Below, one piece after another: positions 43,910 through 53,338 of a stretch of 64,000 nucleotides of DNA. Under the pieces are notes generated by a model, which was given only the letters and a program-made list of their open reading frames with translations, was not told where the DNA came from and made no database searches. The DNA is from Rhodopseudomonas sp. BAL398 (GTDB lineage Bacteria > Pseudomonadota > Alphaproteobacteria > Rhizobiales > Xanthobacteraceae): contig NZ_CP133111.1 in NCBI RefSeq assembly GCF_033001325.1, forward strand, positions 5,565,001 through 5,629,000. Reading direction: 5' to 3'. The position numbers and the translations under genes are program-made. Position 1 is the first letter of the stretch, and the number at the start of each line of letters is the position of its first letter.

Positions 43910-45202
43910 GTGACCATCACCATTCCGAATACGCCGGACGTTTCGCAGGCGGAGCGCATCGTCGCGCGCGGCACATGGTACGCGTGGTACGTGGCGTTCA
44001 TTCTCACCGCGTGTTACACGCTCTCCTTCGTCGATTCCAAGATACCGTTCATCCTGGTGCAGTTGATCAAGAAGGATCTGTCGCTGACGGACACCCAGAT
44101 GGGCATACTGGCTGGACCGGCCTTCTCTCTGACTTATGCGATCTTCACCATCCCCTTGGCGCGGTTATCTGACCGGTTGAGCCGGAAATATATCATCGCT
44201 GGGGCGGTGACGGTCTGGAGTGCATTCACGGCGTCTTGCGGTTTCGCACATTCGTTTGGGTTGTTCATGCTGGGTCGGGTCGGCGTCGCCTTTGGCGAAT
44301 CGGCGCTCACGCCCGCGGCGCATTCGATCATTGCCGACTACTTTCCCGAACGGCAACGCGCCAAAGTGATTGCGATCTATTTCAGCGGCATCGCCGTGGG
44401 CGGCTTTCTGGCGCTGTCGCTCGGCGGATTTCTGGCCGATCGATACGGCTGGCGCTCGGCGATGTACGCCGTCGGCGCGACGGGCCTGGTGCTTTCGCTG
44501 CTGATGATCTCGACGGTGCGGGAACCCGCCCGCGAACAGAAAAACCCGTCCCGTAAGCTGTCGGAGGGCAGCCTGGTGGCGCTGTTTGCCCATCCGGCGA
44601 TCCGAAACACCATCATCGGCGGCACCTTGCTGGGGATGTCGTTCTCAGCGTCCAGCGCCTGGTCGCCGGCCTACATTATGCGCAACTATGGCATGTCGGC
44701 CTCGGCCACCGGTGCAAGCCTCGGTGCAATCTCGGGAGTGATCGCCCTTGTTGGCATCCTGCTGGGAGGCTTCATTGCGACCTGGTTCTCTCGCAAGGAT
44801 GTCCGCTACGGCCACCGATTCCTGGCAGTCGCCTTCTTTGTGGCTGCGCCGTTGAACGTCGCTTCCTTCTTCGTCGACAGCTATCCGATGTTCCTGTTCT
44901 TCCATGCCGTGGCCATGTTGCTTGTGATTACCTATCCCGGCCCGACCTACGCGACGATCCAATCGCTGGTGCAGCCGGGGTCGCGCAGTTTCGCCGCGGC
45001 CGTCACGCTGTTCTGCATCCAGGGCCTTGGCATTGCATTCGGCGCGTTTTTCGCCGGCTTTCTCAGCGATCAACTGGCGGGTCACTTCGGCCAGAACTCG
45101 TTGCGCTGGTCCATTGCTGCGATGTCGCTGTTGTCCATTGCGGCCGCTTTCCACTATTGGATCGCGTCGAACCATATGGGCCACCGTTCGGTCAACACCT
45201 GA
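43910..45202 (+). CDS. MFS transporter, spinster-like
   Basis: A 430-residue, twelve-helix transporter. The signature PLARLSDRLSRKYIIAGAV sits in the loop between helices 2 and 3, and a second-half repeat lies around IATWFSRKDVRYGHRF. The pattern DSKIPFILVQLIKKDLSLTD after helix 1 is typical of spinster-type members in catabolic operons. The start is GTG with GGGAGGA seven bases upstream; a longer frame begins at 43874 without a site. Probably imports the substrate of the monooxygenase and esterase. Confidence 0.83.
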   Translation: MTITIPNTPDVSQAERIVARGTWYAWYVAFILTACYTLSFVDSKIPFILVQLIKKDLSLTDTQMGILAGPAFSLTYAIFTIPLARLSDRLSRKYIIAGAVTVWSAFTASCGFAHSFGLFMLGRVGVAFGESALTPAAHSIIADYFPERQRAKVIAIYFSGIAVGGFLALSLGGFLADRYGWRSAMYAVGATGLVLSLLMISTVREPAREQKNPSRKLSEGSLVALFAHPAIRNTIIGGTLLGMSFSASSAWSPAYIMRNYGMSASATGASLGAISGVIALVGILLGGFIATWFSRKDVRYGHRFLAVAFFVAAPLNVASFFVDSYPMFLFFHAVAMLLVITYPGPTYATIQSLVQPGSRSFAAAVTLFCIQGLGIAFGAFFAGFLSDQLAGHFGQNSLRWSIAAMSLLSIAAAFHYWIASNHMGHRSVNT

Positions 45203-45221
45203 CGAATGTCGTCTTCCGACA

Positions 45222-45240
45222 GCCTCGGGGGCCCCGAGGC
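45222..45240 (+). terminator. Candidate hairpin terminator between convergent genes
   Basis: gcctcgggggccccgaggc folds into an eight-pair stem with a tiny loop, 19 bases after the MFS stop and before the convergent GntR stop. No T tract follows on either strand, so it may be only a transcription roadblock. Confidence 0.3.
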
Positions 45241-45314
45241 AACAAACATGGCGGCGGCCCATCCGTGGCCAGATCCCGTGGTTGCGCGCCCGAGGGTCGC
45301 TGGCCTTCGATCGG

Positions 45315-45989
45315 CTATTCGAACAGATTGCGCTGCGTGGTCAGAAGGTGATCGCGCATCGCCCGGCCGGCATCGTCGGCGGAGCGCTTGCGCAGCATCT
45401 CGCAGATCGTCCGGTGATGGGCGATCGTCTTGCGGCGCTTTTCGGGAGTGATGGTGGAGAGGCGCAACGCCTGCCAGTCGCCTGACGAGCGCGCCTCGTT
45501 GAAGGCCAAAACCAAATTGACCAGAACGTCGTTGCGCGTCGCCTTAGCGATCGCCAGATGAAACGCGCCGTCCCACTTGATCCACTCCTCGTCGTCCTTG
45601 ACCTCAGTGGTCCGTCGCATGCAGGTCTCGATGGCGACGAGATCGGCCTCGCTGCCCTTCACGGCGGCGATGGCCGTCATCGATGGTTCGACGACAAGGC
45701 GAGTCTCGAGGACGGACGCCGGACTTCCACGAATGATGCGCTGGTCGATGCTGACTGGTCCGATGGTCCGGCGACCGAGAAAGGTGCCGTTGCGACGCCC
45801 CCGCCAGATATGTCCTTCGAGCTCCATTCGGGTGAGCAAATGGCGCAACGCACGTCGGCTGACGCCGAGTTCGGCCGCGAGCTCCCGTTCAGGCGGAAGC
45901 TTGTCGCCTTCGGTCAGTTGGTGCTGGGCAATGAAGGCCAGCAACTGGTTGGTCTCGACGGATTCGGATTGATGTTCAGATTTGGTCAC
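45315..45989 (-). CDS. GntR-family (FCD domain) transcriptional regulator
   Basis: A 224-residue GntR/FadR-type repressor. The winged-helix DNA-binding region is LPPERELAAELGVSRRALRH, preceded by GDK. The C-terminal FCD domain has the metal/ligand-binding residues in ETRLVVEPSM, WDGAFHLAIAKAT and HHRTICEML. The start is GTG (45989). It lies between the two catabolic modules and converges on the first, so it may control either one. The gene is followed by no other gene on its strand. Confidence 0.85.
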   Translation of the reverse strand: MTKSEHQSESVETNQLLAFIAQHQLTEGDKLPPERELAAELGVSRRALRHLLTRMELEGHIWRGRRNGTFLGRRTIGPVSIDQRIIRGSPASVLETRLVVEPSMTAIAAVKGSEADLVAIETCMRRTTEVKDDEEWIKWDGAFHLAIAKATRNDVLVNLVLAFNEARSSGDWQALRLSTITPEKRRKTIAHHRTICEMLRKRSADDAGRAMRDHLLTTQRNLFE

Positions 45990-46134
45990 TGAGGTCAGGT
46001 CCGGTGCGATAGGATTTGAGTGGATGCCAGCCGTTAGCCGTCGTTGACGGGCGATTGACGCTCGACGATGAATAGTACCGCAATCGGCGTTGAAGTTGTC
46101 GATTTTTAGTTGCAGCCTCTCGATCGTAGCTGCG

Positions 46135-47049
46135 TTATCGAGAAGCTCGGCCCGGCGATGCCAACAGCACTTTGCCCTCGCGGATCAGGGTCCTGCAGAC
46201 GTCCTTGAGCGCGACAACGGCCTCTCGTGTCGCTCGGCTGGCCGGACGTGCGCGCGGCAAGGCGAGGATGCGGTGGGCCTGCATCCAGGGCAATAGCGAC
46301 GCCGACAGCGTTCCCGCCGACACCTCTTCGTGGATGCCCGAATAGGGCAACAGTCCATATCCCAGCCCCGATGCCACCAGTCGCTTCAACGGAATGCTGC
46401 TGTCCACGCGCAACGAAATCGGCACGGATGGGGAAAATTGATTGCGGCTGAGGGGTGCGATCGCGGACGGCAGGCTGTCGAACTGTTTTCGCGTGATCCT
46501 GCCGCGCTTCAGCAAAGGGTCGCGGGGCGGGCCAATCAGAAAGACTTGCTCGACGACCAGCGGGTCATAGTCGAGATGATCATTGGGTTGCGGGCCGGTG
46601 ACAATAGCGACATCCAGCTCGCCGCGGAGAAGGCGGTCGCTCATCACTTCGGTCAGCCCCTCGCTTAGTTCGAGCCGTATCCGCGGAAACCGTTTGCGCA
46701 ACATGAGCGCGAACGGCACGTAGAAAATTTCGGCCAGGCTCGAGGGCGCGCCGAGTCGCACCGTTCCGCTGGGCTCGCGGTTTTCGGTTCGGACTTCGGC
46801 CTTGATATCGTCGATGGTGCCGAGCAACCAGCGTCCGCGCGCCAGCAGGACCTTGCCCGGCTCCGTCACGGTGACGCCGCGGGCGCTGCGTTCCAGCAAG
46901 GCGCCGCCGAGCTCGCGCTCGAGTTCCTTGACATGCCGGCTGAGCGCTGATTGCGCGATGTTGAGCACGCTGGCCGCAGCGGCAAATCCGCCGCGCTCGG
47001 CGACAGCGACGAAGTAACGAAGTTGCCGCAGGTCCAATTTCGTCTCCAT
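46135..47049 (-). CDS. LysR-type regulator divergent from the second monooxygenase operon
   Basis: A 304-residue LysR protein. The DNA-binding domain is LDLRQLRYFVAVAERGGFAA followed by AASVLNIAQSALSRHVKELE. The ligand domain shows VRLGAPSSLAEI and LELSEGLTEVM as in CbbR/BenM-like members. The ATG at 47049 removes a hydrophobic false lead that a GTG/ATG at 47112 would add. It shares a 95-base promoter gap with the monooxygenase at 47145, so it is expected to activate that operon with the aromatic substrate as coinducer. Confidence 0.88.
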   Translation of the reverse strand: METKLDLRQLRYFVAVAERGGFAAAASVLNIAQSALSRHVKELERELGGALLERSARGVTVTEPGKVLLARGRWLLGTIDDIKAEVRTENREPSGTVRLGAPSSLAEIFYVPFALMLRKRFPRIRLELSEGLTEVMSDRLLRGELDVAIVTGPQPNDHLDYDPLVVEQVFLIGPPRDPLLKRGRITRKQFDSLPSAIAPLSRNQFSPSVPISLRVDSSIPLKRLVASGLGYGLLPYSGIHEEVSAGTLSASLLPWMQAHRILALPRARPASRATREAVVALKDVCRTLIREGKVLLASPGRASR

Positions 47050-47082
47050 CTCAATTCGCGATGGCAACCATATCAAACATAT

Positions 47083-47100
47083 TCTTGTGAGATAGCAAGA
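47083..47100. promoter_or_regulatory. Candidate LysR box
   Basis: tcttgtgagatagcaaga has inverted arms tcttg/caaga and fits the T-N11-A form of LysR sites. It lies midway between the divergent LysR and monooxygenase starts, 45 bases before the latter. Confidence 0.45.
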
Positions 47101-47144
47101 AAATGGCACCATCTTACCAAAATACGAAGGGGAGGGAGACGCGC

Positions 47145-48764
47145 ATGACTAGCGCCGTTGTTGACGCACGCCAGACGACCGTATTCATCGCCGGCGGGGG
47201 CCCCGTGGGGCTCGCGATGGCGCTGCTTCTCGACAGGTTCGGGATTGATTGCGTTGCGGTCGAGAAGAGTGCCACAACCACCGATCATCCTAAGTCGCGC
47301 GGCTGTTGGGTACGTACCATGGAGATCTTCCGGCAATGGGGGATCGAATCCGCGATCCGCGACCGCGGCCTGCAAGAAAATTCGGACGTGTTCGTGTACC
47401 TCGACAGTATTGCGGGGAGCGAGTTTGGCCGCACAAGGCCAGAGCCGAACGTCGGGCACACCCCGGCGTGGAAGTGCCTGGTCGCCCAGGATGCGGTCGA
47501 GGAAGAGATTCTCCGCGTGGTCGAGCGATCGAACCACGCCACCGTGTTGTTCAACACCGCATGCGAGTCATTCGAGGAGACCAACAGCGGGGTCCGGATC
47601 AGGACGCGATGCGAGAAGACGGGGGACATCATCGAGTGGAGTGCGGCTTATTTGATCGCCGCCGATGGCGCGGGCAGCCAGACCCGCCGCAGCGCGGGCA
47701 TCGAGATGGTGGGACCAGCTACGCTGGCGGTGATGTCGAACGAATATTGGCGGGCCGACCTGTCGCGCCTGCCGATCGCCCGTGAGGCCGCCGGCTTCAT
47801 GGTGATCCCGGACAAGCCCGGCCTGCCCCGCGCTGGCATCCTCAACACCAACGGCCGGGACCGCTGGTTGACGGTGACGCAGATCGGGCTGACCAAGGAC
47901 GACCGCGAGCGGCCCTGGACCGATCAGGAATTCATCGAGATCGCGCGCGGCCATGTTGGAATTCCAGATCTCGACGTGACGCTCCTCAACCGTTCGATCT
48001 GGCGCGTCAGCATGCAGGTGGCCGAGAGGTTCCGCAGCGGCCGGGTATTCCTGGTCGGCGATTGCGCCCATCGCTTTCCGCCTACCGGCGGGTTCGGCCT
48101 GAATTCCGGGGTGCAGGACGCGCACAATCTGGCCTGGAAGCTGGCCTTTGTCCTCAAGGGCTGGGCCGGCGATCGTCTGCTCGACAGCTATTCCAGTGAG
48201 CGGCGGCCGGTCGCTCAATCCAACGCCAGCTTCAGCTTTGGCAACCGGGAGCGGATCGGCTTCACCGACGATGCGGTGCGGTCGCGGAATCCGGATCGGA
48301 TCCGGTTCTGGATCAACGATATGGACAATCATCTGCACAGTATCGGCCAGAATCTCGGGCAGGTCTACGAAGACGGCGCGGTGATTCACGACGGCACCGT
48401 CGCCAAGGCGCTGAACTCCCGTTACTACACGCCGACCGATCGCCCCGGCGCGCGCTTTCCTCACATATGGCTCGATCCATCGCGCAGACATTCGACGCTG
48501 GACTGGTTCGACAAGGAGTTCGCCGTCGTCACCGGGCCGCTCGGCACGGAATGGCTTGAAGCCGGCCGGCAGGTTTCCAATCAGTCCGGCGTGCCGCTGT
48601 CGTTGAAACAATTGCCGGCGGCCGACCCTGCGGCCGGGTTCGAACTCGGAATGCGCGGCGCGGCCTTGGTGCGTCCCGATGGCTATGTGGCATGGCGGAT
48701 GCCGTGGCTGCCGTCGGATCCGGCAAAGGAACTCGCCGGCGCTCTGTCGACATTGCTGCACTAA
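47145..48764 (+). CDS. Class A FAD monooxygenase (aromatic hydroxylase)
   Basis: A 539-residue flavin hydroxylase, the same length and architecture as the gene at 41089. The FAD motif is VFIAGGGPVGLAMALLLDRF, the DG motif is LIAADGAGSQTRRSAGI, and the GD motif is VFLVGDCAHRFPPTGGFGLN, with a thioredoxin-like C-terminal domain. GGGGAGGG precedes the ATG. The hydrolase, MFS and M24 genes follow at 12, 23 and 5 bases. Likely hydroxylates a phenolic or heteroaromatic substrate; the exact ring is unknown. Confidence 0.88.
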   Translation: MTSAVVDARQTTVFIAGGGPVGLAMALLLDRFGIDCVAVEKSATTTDHPKSRGCWVRTMEIFRQWGIESAIRDRGLQENSDVFVYLDSIAGSEFGRTRPEPNVGHTPAWKCLVAQDAVEEEILRVVERSNHATVLFNTACESFEETNSGVRIRTRCEKTGDIIEWSAAYLIAADGAGSQTRRSAGIEMVGPATLAVMSNEYWRADLSRLPIAREAAGFMVIPDKPGLPRAGILNTNGRDRWLTVTQIGLTKDDRERPWTDQEFIEIARGHVGIPDLDVTLLNRSIWRVSMQVAERFRSGRVFLVGDCAHRFPPTGGFGLNSGVQDAHNLAWKLAFVLKGWAGDRLLDSYSSERRPVAQSNASFSFGNRERIGFTDDAVRSRNPDRIRFWINDMDNHLHSIGQNLGQVYEDGAVIHDGTVAKALNSRYYTPTDRPGARFPHIWLDPSRRHSTLDWFDKEFAVVTGPLGTEWLEAGRQVSNQSGVPLSLKQLPAADPAAGFELGMRGAALVRPDGYVAWRMPWLPSDPAKELAGALSTLLH

Positions 48765-48775
48765 TGGAGCTTCCG

Positions 48776-49567
48776 ATGCAATTCTTCGAAGCCCAGGGCG
48801 TGGCGACGGCCTATCGGGTCTCCGGCCGTGGCGTGCCGATCGTGCTGCTGCATGGTGGCGAGGCCGATCATGCGATGTTCGATGACCTTGCGAGTGCGTT
48901 GAACGATCACTTCACGGTCATCGCCTATGATCAGCGCGATTCCGGTGTCACGCGAAATCCGTCGTCGCCCTATTCGCTGGCCGATCTGGCCGACGATGTT
49001 GCCGCGCTGATCTGCGGCCTCGGCCACGATCGAATCCATGTGATGGGGACGTCGCTCGGCGGCCTCATCGCGCAGGCGCTGGCGGCGCGGCATCCGGATC
49101 GGATCGACCGGTTGATACTCAGCAGCACCTGGAAGATCGACAGGGGGCCGCTCGAGGTCAATCCGGACGCGTTCCGTGCGCTGGCCGCATATCGCTCCGA
49201 CGTGGCCACCCATGCTCCGAAGATCGCCGAATACTTCTTTCCCCCGGAATGCCTGCGCCGGCGGCCGGAATTGATCGAGATCTTCCGCGGCACCAGCCGC
49301 GACGACGGACAAAAGGCCCGCCGCGCCGCGCTGCTGACTAAGCCGGTTGCGGCGGATTTGTCGGCCTTCGATCGGCCGACGCTGTTGCTGGCCGGAAGCG
49401 CGGATCGCCTGATTCCCAATTCAGAGACATTTGCGATCGGCTCCGATCTGAAGCGTGCACAGACGCGCGTGATCGAGCAAGTCGGCCATGTGTCGGCCAT
49501 CGAAGCGCCGGAACGGGTGGCACAGGCGATCGTCGCCTTTCTGAATCCAACCACGGCGACTGAATAA
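48776..49567 (+). CDS. Alpha/beta hydrolase
   Basis: A 263-residue hydrolase with oxyanion segment IVLLHGGEADHAMF, serine nucleophile elbow GTSLGGLIAQ, acid in LLAGSADRLIPNSE and histidine in QVGHVSAIEAPE. This is the set seen in meta-cleavage-product hydrolases and lactonases such as 3-oxoadipate enol-lactonase. An ATG at 48764 overlaps the monooxygenase stop; the ATG at 48776 has GGAG at a better distance. It is second in the operon, so it may cleave a ring-fission product or an ester. Confidence 0.83.
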   Translation: MQFFEAQGVATAYRVSGRGVPIVLLHGGEADHAMFDDLASALNDHFTVIAYDQRDSGVTRNPSSPYSLADLADDVAALICGLGHDRIHVMGTSLGGLIAQALAARHPDRIDRLILSSTWKIDRGPLEVNPDAFRALAAYRSDVATHAPKIAEYFFPPECLRRRPELIEIFRGTSRDDGQKARRAALLTKPVAADLSAFDRPTLLLAGSADRLIPNSETFAIGSDLKRAQTRVIEQVGHVSAIEAPERVAQAIVAFLNPTTATE

Positions 49568-49589
49568 TAACAGAAGGGGAGGAAGAACC

Positions 49590-51002
49590 ATGACTGATCA
49601 GGCGAGCGCGGTATCGTTCGACGAAGCGCCGGTAACAAAGCGCTATTGGCTATCGATTGTCCTTTTTGCCATTACAGGCGTCGTCGATTTCTTCGACTTC
49701 TTCGTGGTCGGCTTTCTTGTATCGGTGCTGGCGCCGAAATGGCATCTGACCTTCGGGCAGACCTCGATCATGCTGATGAGCGCCGGGGTCGGCGCCATGC
49801 TGGGCTCGGTGGTTGCGGGCTTTCTTGCCGATCGCTTCGGTCGCAAACCGCTGGCGGTTGGTGGTATCCTGATTTGCGGAATCAGTTCCGGAGCGATTGC
49901 GCTGATTCCGGAAGATGGATGGGTTCTCTTTGCGATCCTGCGGTTCTTCGTCGGCTTCGGACTCGCAGCGGGCGCGGCGGCCGCTGTTCCGGCCATCGTC
50001 GAATTCGCTCCGACCCGCCACCGGACTTTGGTCACCAGCCTGGTATTCGTCCCGATCGCATTCGGCGTGCTATCGGCCTCGATCGGGGCGAGCTTCCTGC
50101 TGCCGTTGGTGGGCTGGCGCGGGCTTGCGGCAGTCGGCTTCCTGCCGATCATCCTGGCAATGCTGACCTGGATTGTGATGCCGGAGTCGCCGCGTTGGTT
50201 GATCAGCAAGGGTCGGTCGCGGGAGGCGCAGACCAGTATCCGCAAGCTTTATCGGGTCGGCGATCGGCCCCTTGCGTTTCCGGTTGTCACGGTGGCGACC
50301 CCGGCGCGGTTCTCGGACCTGTTTGCCGAGCAGCGACGCTTCTGGCTGACGGTGCTGACCTGGCTGGGCGCCAGCACCGCAGTCTATGGCGTGTTCCTGT
50401 GGGGGCCGACGATCGTCGCCCTGTTGCTCCATGTCGCGCCGAAGGATGCGGCGAAGATGTTCATCTTTGTCAGCATCGCAGGGGTGCTTGGCCGTGCTGG
50501 GTTTGCGTTCTTGGCGCATCGCGTCGGCCGCAAGCCGTGCGGTCAGCTGATGGGCTATGGCACCGCGATCTCGCTGGGACTGGCCGCGTATTTTCACAAC
50601 GACTTTGTCGGCACCGTGCCGCTGTTCCTGGTGTTTTTGATAGCCGGCGCGCTGTTCTTCGACGGCGGATTTTCCAACCTCGTCCCCTATCCGGCGGAGA
50701 TCTTCCCGGTTCAACTGAGCGGGCGAGCCGTCGGGTTGGCCCAACTCGCCAATGGCGTCGGCAAGATCGTCGGTCCGCTCTGTCTGGCGTTGATCGCGGG
50801 GGCGGACAATCTGGTTCAACCGCAAGCGACTGCATCGGCGGTGATGCCGGCATTCCTGTTCCTAGCGGGTTCAGGCCTGCTGGTCGGGCTCGCCTTTACG
50901 CTACTCGGTGAGGAACCGCACGGGCGGCCGGTCGCGCTGACCAGCGGCAAACGGGTCGGGACTCTGACGCTTGACCAGATGCCGGCAAAAACAGCGGTGT
51001 AA
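49590..51002 (+). CDS. MFS transporter of the aromatic-acid/H+ symporter type (AAHS-like)
   Basis: A 470-residue, twelve-helix transporter. Helix 1 has the acidic motif VVDFFDFFVVGFL. The loop motif FLADRFGRKPLAVGG and the late GRKPCGQLMG are characteristic of sugar/aromatic acid symporters. The PESPRWLISKGR segment follows helix 6. GGGGAGG lies nine bases before the ATG. It lies between hydrolase and M24 genes and probably imports the monooxygenase substrate. Confidence 0.85.
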   Translation: MTDQASAVSFDEAPVTKRYWLSIVLFAITGVVDFFDFFVVGFLVSVLAPKWHLTFGQTSIMLMSAGVGAMLGSVVAGFLADRFGRKPLAVGGILICGISSGAIALIPEDGWVLFAILRFFVGFGLAAGAAAAVPAIVEFAPTRHRTLVTSLVFVPIAFGVLSASIGASFLLPLVGWRGLAAVGFLPIILAMLTWIVMPESPRWLISKGRSREAQTSIRKLYRVGDRPLAFPVVTVATPARFSDLFAEQRRFWLTVLTWLGASTAVYGVFLWGPTIVALLLHVAPKDAAKMFIFVSIAGVLGRAGFAFLAHRVGRKPCGQLMGYGTAISLGLAAYFHNDFVGTVPLFLVFLIAGALFFDGGFSNLVPYPAEIFPVQLSGRAVGLAQLANGVGKIVGPLCLALIAGADNLVQPQATASAVMPAFLFLAGSGLLVGLAFTLLGEEPHGRPVALTSGKRVGTLTLDQMPAKTAV

Positions 51003-51006
51003 TCAA

Positions 51007-52206
51007 ATGAAAAACGAATTCGTGAATGATCTACGAGGCAGCAAACAATTAGGCGCGCCGTTCGACACCGGCAAGCTCGACCGGTTGATGGACGAAGCAG
51101 GTATCGACGTCATAGTCGCGACCTCACGTCACAACGTGCAGTATCTGCTCGGTGGCTATCGCTTCTTTTTCTTCGACGTGATGGAGGCGATCGGCACCAG
51201 CCGCTATCTGCCGGCGTTCATCTACCAGAAAGGCCGACCTGAATCGGCCGCCTATATCGGCAATCGCATGGAGGCATTCGAGCACGAAAACGGCAGCATC
51301 TGGACCCCGGTCGTCAAGACGGCGACCTGGGGGACTCTCGATACGATCGGAGCGGTGATTGACCACGTCCGAAAGCTCGGTGGCGACACGGGCAGAATCG
51401 GTATCGAAACCGGCTTCCTGCCGTCGGACGCCAAGGACGTGCTGGCGCGTCTCGACGGCATCGAGTTGCGGGACGCGCATTTCGTTCTGGAACGCCTGCG
51501 CGCCGTGAAGTCGCACGCCGAAATTGATTTGATCCGGCAGGCTTCCGAGCGCGTCGTCGACGCAATGGGGGCCACATTCGGGGTCTGTGGCGCCGGGATG
51601 ACCAAGCAGGATATTGTGCAGAACCTGAAGCGCGAAGAGCAGGAGCGCGATCTCGTATTCGAATATTGCTTGATCGCTGCGGGCACCAGCCACAACCGTG
51701 CGCCGTCGGGGCAGCGGTTGGCGCTGGGCGACGTGATCTCGCTGGACTCCGGCGGCAACTACCGTGGCTATATCGGCGACCTTAGCCGTATGGGCATCAT
51801 CGGCGAGCCTGATGCGGAATTGATCGAACTGTTGCAGGAGGTCGAGGCGATCCAGCAATCTGCCCGGCGTCCCATCAAGCCCGGTGTGTCGGGCGGCGAC
51901 ATCATCGCGGCGGGAATGTCGGTCGTCGAATCGTCGCCACATCGCGACGTCCTCGATTTCACCGCGCACGGAATTGGGCTCGTCAGCCACGAGGCGCCGC
52001 GCCTCACCGCAAACGGACCCGTGCCATATCCGGCCTTCGATGCCGATCGGCCTCTCGAGGAAGGAATGGTGATCTCCATCGAAACGGCGCTTCTGCACCC
52101 CAGGCGCGGCTATATCAAGCTCGAGGACACCCTGATTGTCACGGCCGATGGCTGGGAAGCTCCGGGTGACGTGAGGCGTGGTTGGACCGTTGCTCTGTCA
52201 GGATAA
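51007..52206 (+). CDS. M24-family metallohydrolase (Xaa-Pro peptidase/creatinase fold)
   Basis: A 399-residue M24 protein with an N-terminal creatinase-like domain and a C-terminal pita-bread domain. All five metal ligands are present: D247 (SLDSGG), D258 (IGDLSR), H321 (AHGIG), E359 (ISIETA) and E373 (LEDTL). It is therefore a real metallohydrolase, unlike metal-free creatinase. Five bases separate it from the MFS stop. In catabolic operons such proteins can split amide conjugates or act on small zwitterions (DddP, ectoine hydrolase). The substrate here is not evident. Confidence 0.85.
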   Translation: MKNEFVNDLRGSKQLGAPFDTGKLDRLMDEAGIDVIVATSRHNVQYLLGGYRFFFFDVMEAIGTSRYLPAFIYQKGRPESAAYIGNRMEAFEHENGSIWTPVVKTATWGTLDTIGAVIDHVRKLGGDTGRIGIETGFLPSDAKDVLARLDGIELRDAHFVLERLRAVKSHAEIDLIRQASERVVDAMGATFGVCGAGMTKQDIVQNLKREEQERDLVFEYCLIAAGTSHNRAPSGQRLALGDVISLDSGGNYRGYIGDLSRMGIIGEPDAELIELLQEVEAIQQSARRPIKPGVSGGDIIAAGMSVVESSPHRDVLDFTAHGIGLVSHEAPRLTANGPVPYPAFDADRPLEEGMVISIETALLHPRRGYIKLEDTLIVTADGWEAPGDVRRGWTVALSG

Positions 52207-52399
52207 CGGATAGTTGTGCAGCGCAACCGACCGGTCAGATCGTGAATGCAAGTGGTTCCCGGCGAGGACACGATGAGCCGAAGCTGGCTCACGGTGGAGC
52301 GATCCATTCATCAACGCTAAGTTCGTAGCGCGATCGGGATCGGATTCTCATCGCGCACCCACGTCGGCGAGAGTTTCTCGCCGCGCGAGAGCATGACCG

Positions 52400-53338
52400 C
52401 TACAACGTATGACGCCACGGCATTGGTACTTGGCGAAAACCGTCCCCAGATCGCTCGATGCCGATCAAGCCGGGAAACCCCAAATGCATGCCCATCACCG
52501 GCATTTTGTCGGTGGCCACCATATCGAACACGCGACGTCGGGTCTCGGCAGCGCCCTGCGGATCGACATCGAACACCACGCCCGCCTGCGGAATGGCCAT
52601 CTGCACTTCGGGCACATGCACGATGTCTCCCCAGATCAAAAGCGTGTCCGTGCCCGAGCTGAGCAGCCCCATGCTGTGACCCGGAGTGTGCCCTGGCGCC
52701 TTCAATGCGGTGACGCCCGGAAACACATCTCCTTCGTGGAATAGCCGCAGACGGTTTCGATAAGGTGCAAGCTGTTCGCGCGGACAATCGAAGAACAGCG
52801 CGAGCTGGTCCTTGGCGGCCCGCTGCATCATCGCGTCGTCCATCCAGTACGCATATTCTGCCGCACTGACCACCAATTCGGCGTTCGGAAAACGCGCCTC
52901 GCCGCTGACCCTATTGGTCAATCCGCCGCAATGATCCGGATGGATATGGGTCAGTAGAACGGTGTCGACCGCAAGATTGTCGATGCCCGCCGCGGCGAGA
53001 ACGGATGGAAGACGTCCGGCATTGCGCCCCATATAGTCGCCCGCTCCCGTGTCGATCAGCATCGTGCGACCCGCTTGCTGAATCACGAACGTATTGATTT
53101 CGACGACCGGTGACGGTCGCCCGCCGCGCAGCAGGATCGCCTTTGCGGTGTCAGGATCGACGTTGCGAAGGACGCTCTCAGCGCCCTTGACGTATCCGTC
53201 CGATAGAGCGGTGACGAGGATTTCGCCGACGCGGACGCGATAGATTGCCGGCACTTGCGTGGCTGCCGCCGCCGTGCTGAATTCGACTGATACGGACAAG
53301 GCTAAGATTCCTCTCACCAGGCCGGCAGATTTCGCCAT
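52400..53338 (-). CDS. Metallo-beta-lactamase-fold hydrolase with signal peptide
   Basis: A 312-residue MBL-fold enzyme. The metal motif H131-I-H133-P-D135-H136 is intact, followed by APGHTPGHS and the IWGDIVH aspartate, with a last histidine in MGMHLGFPG. The N-terminus (LVRGILALSVSVEFSTAAAA) looks like an export signal, so it may act in the periplasm. It overlaps the monooxygenase end by 25 bases. Relatives include lactonases and arylsulfatase-like or quorum-quenching enzymes. It is last in the operon and could open a lactone or cut an ester before import. Confidence 0.82.
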   Translation of the reverse strand: MAKSAGLVRGILALSVSVEFSTAAAATQVPAIYRVRVGEILVTALSDGYVKGAESVLRNVDPDTAKAILLRGGRPSPVVEINTFVIQQAGRTMLIDTGAGDYMGRNAGRLPSVLAAAGIDNLAVDTVLLTHIHPDHCGGLTNRVSGEARFPNAELVVSAAEYAYWMDDAMMQRAAKDQLALFFDCPREQLAPYRNRLRLFHEGDVFPGVTALKAPGHTPGHSMGLLSSGTDTLLIWGDIVHVPEVQMAIPQAGVVFDVDPQGAAETRRRVFDMVATDKMPVMGMHLGFPGLIGIERSGDGFRQVPMPWRHTL

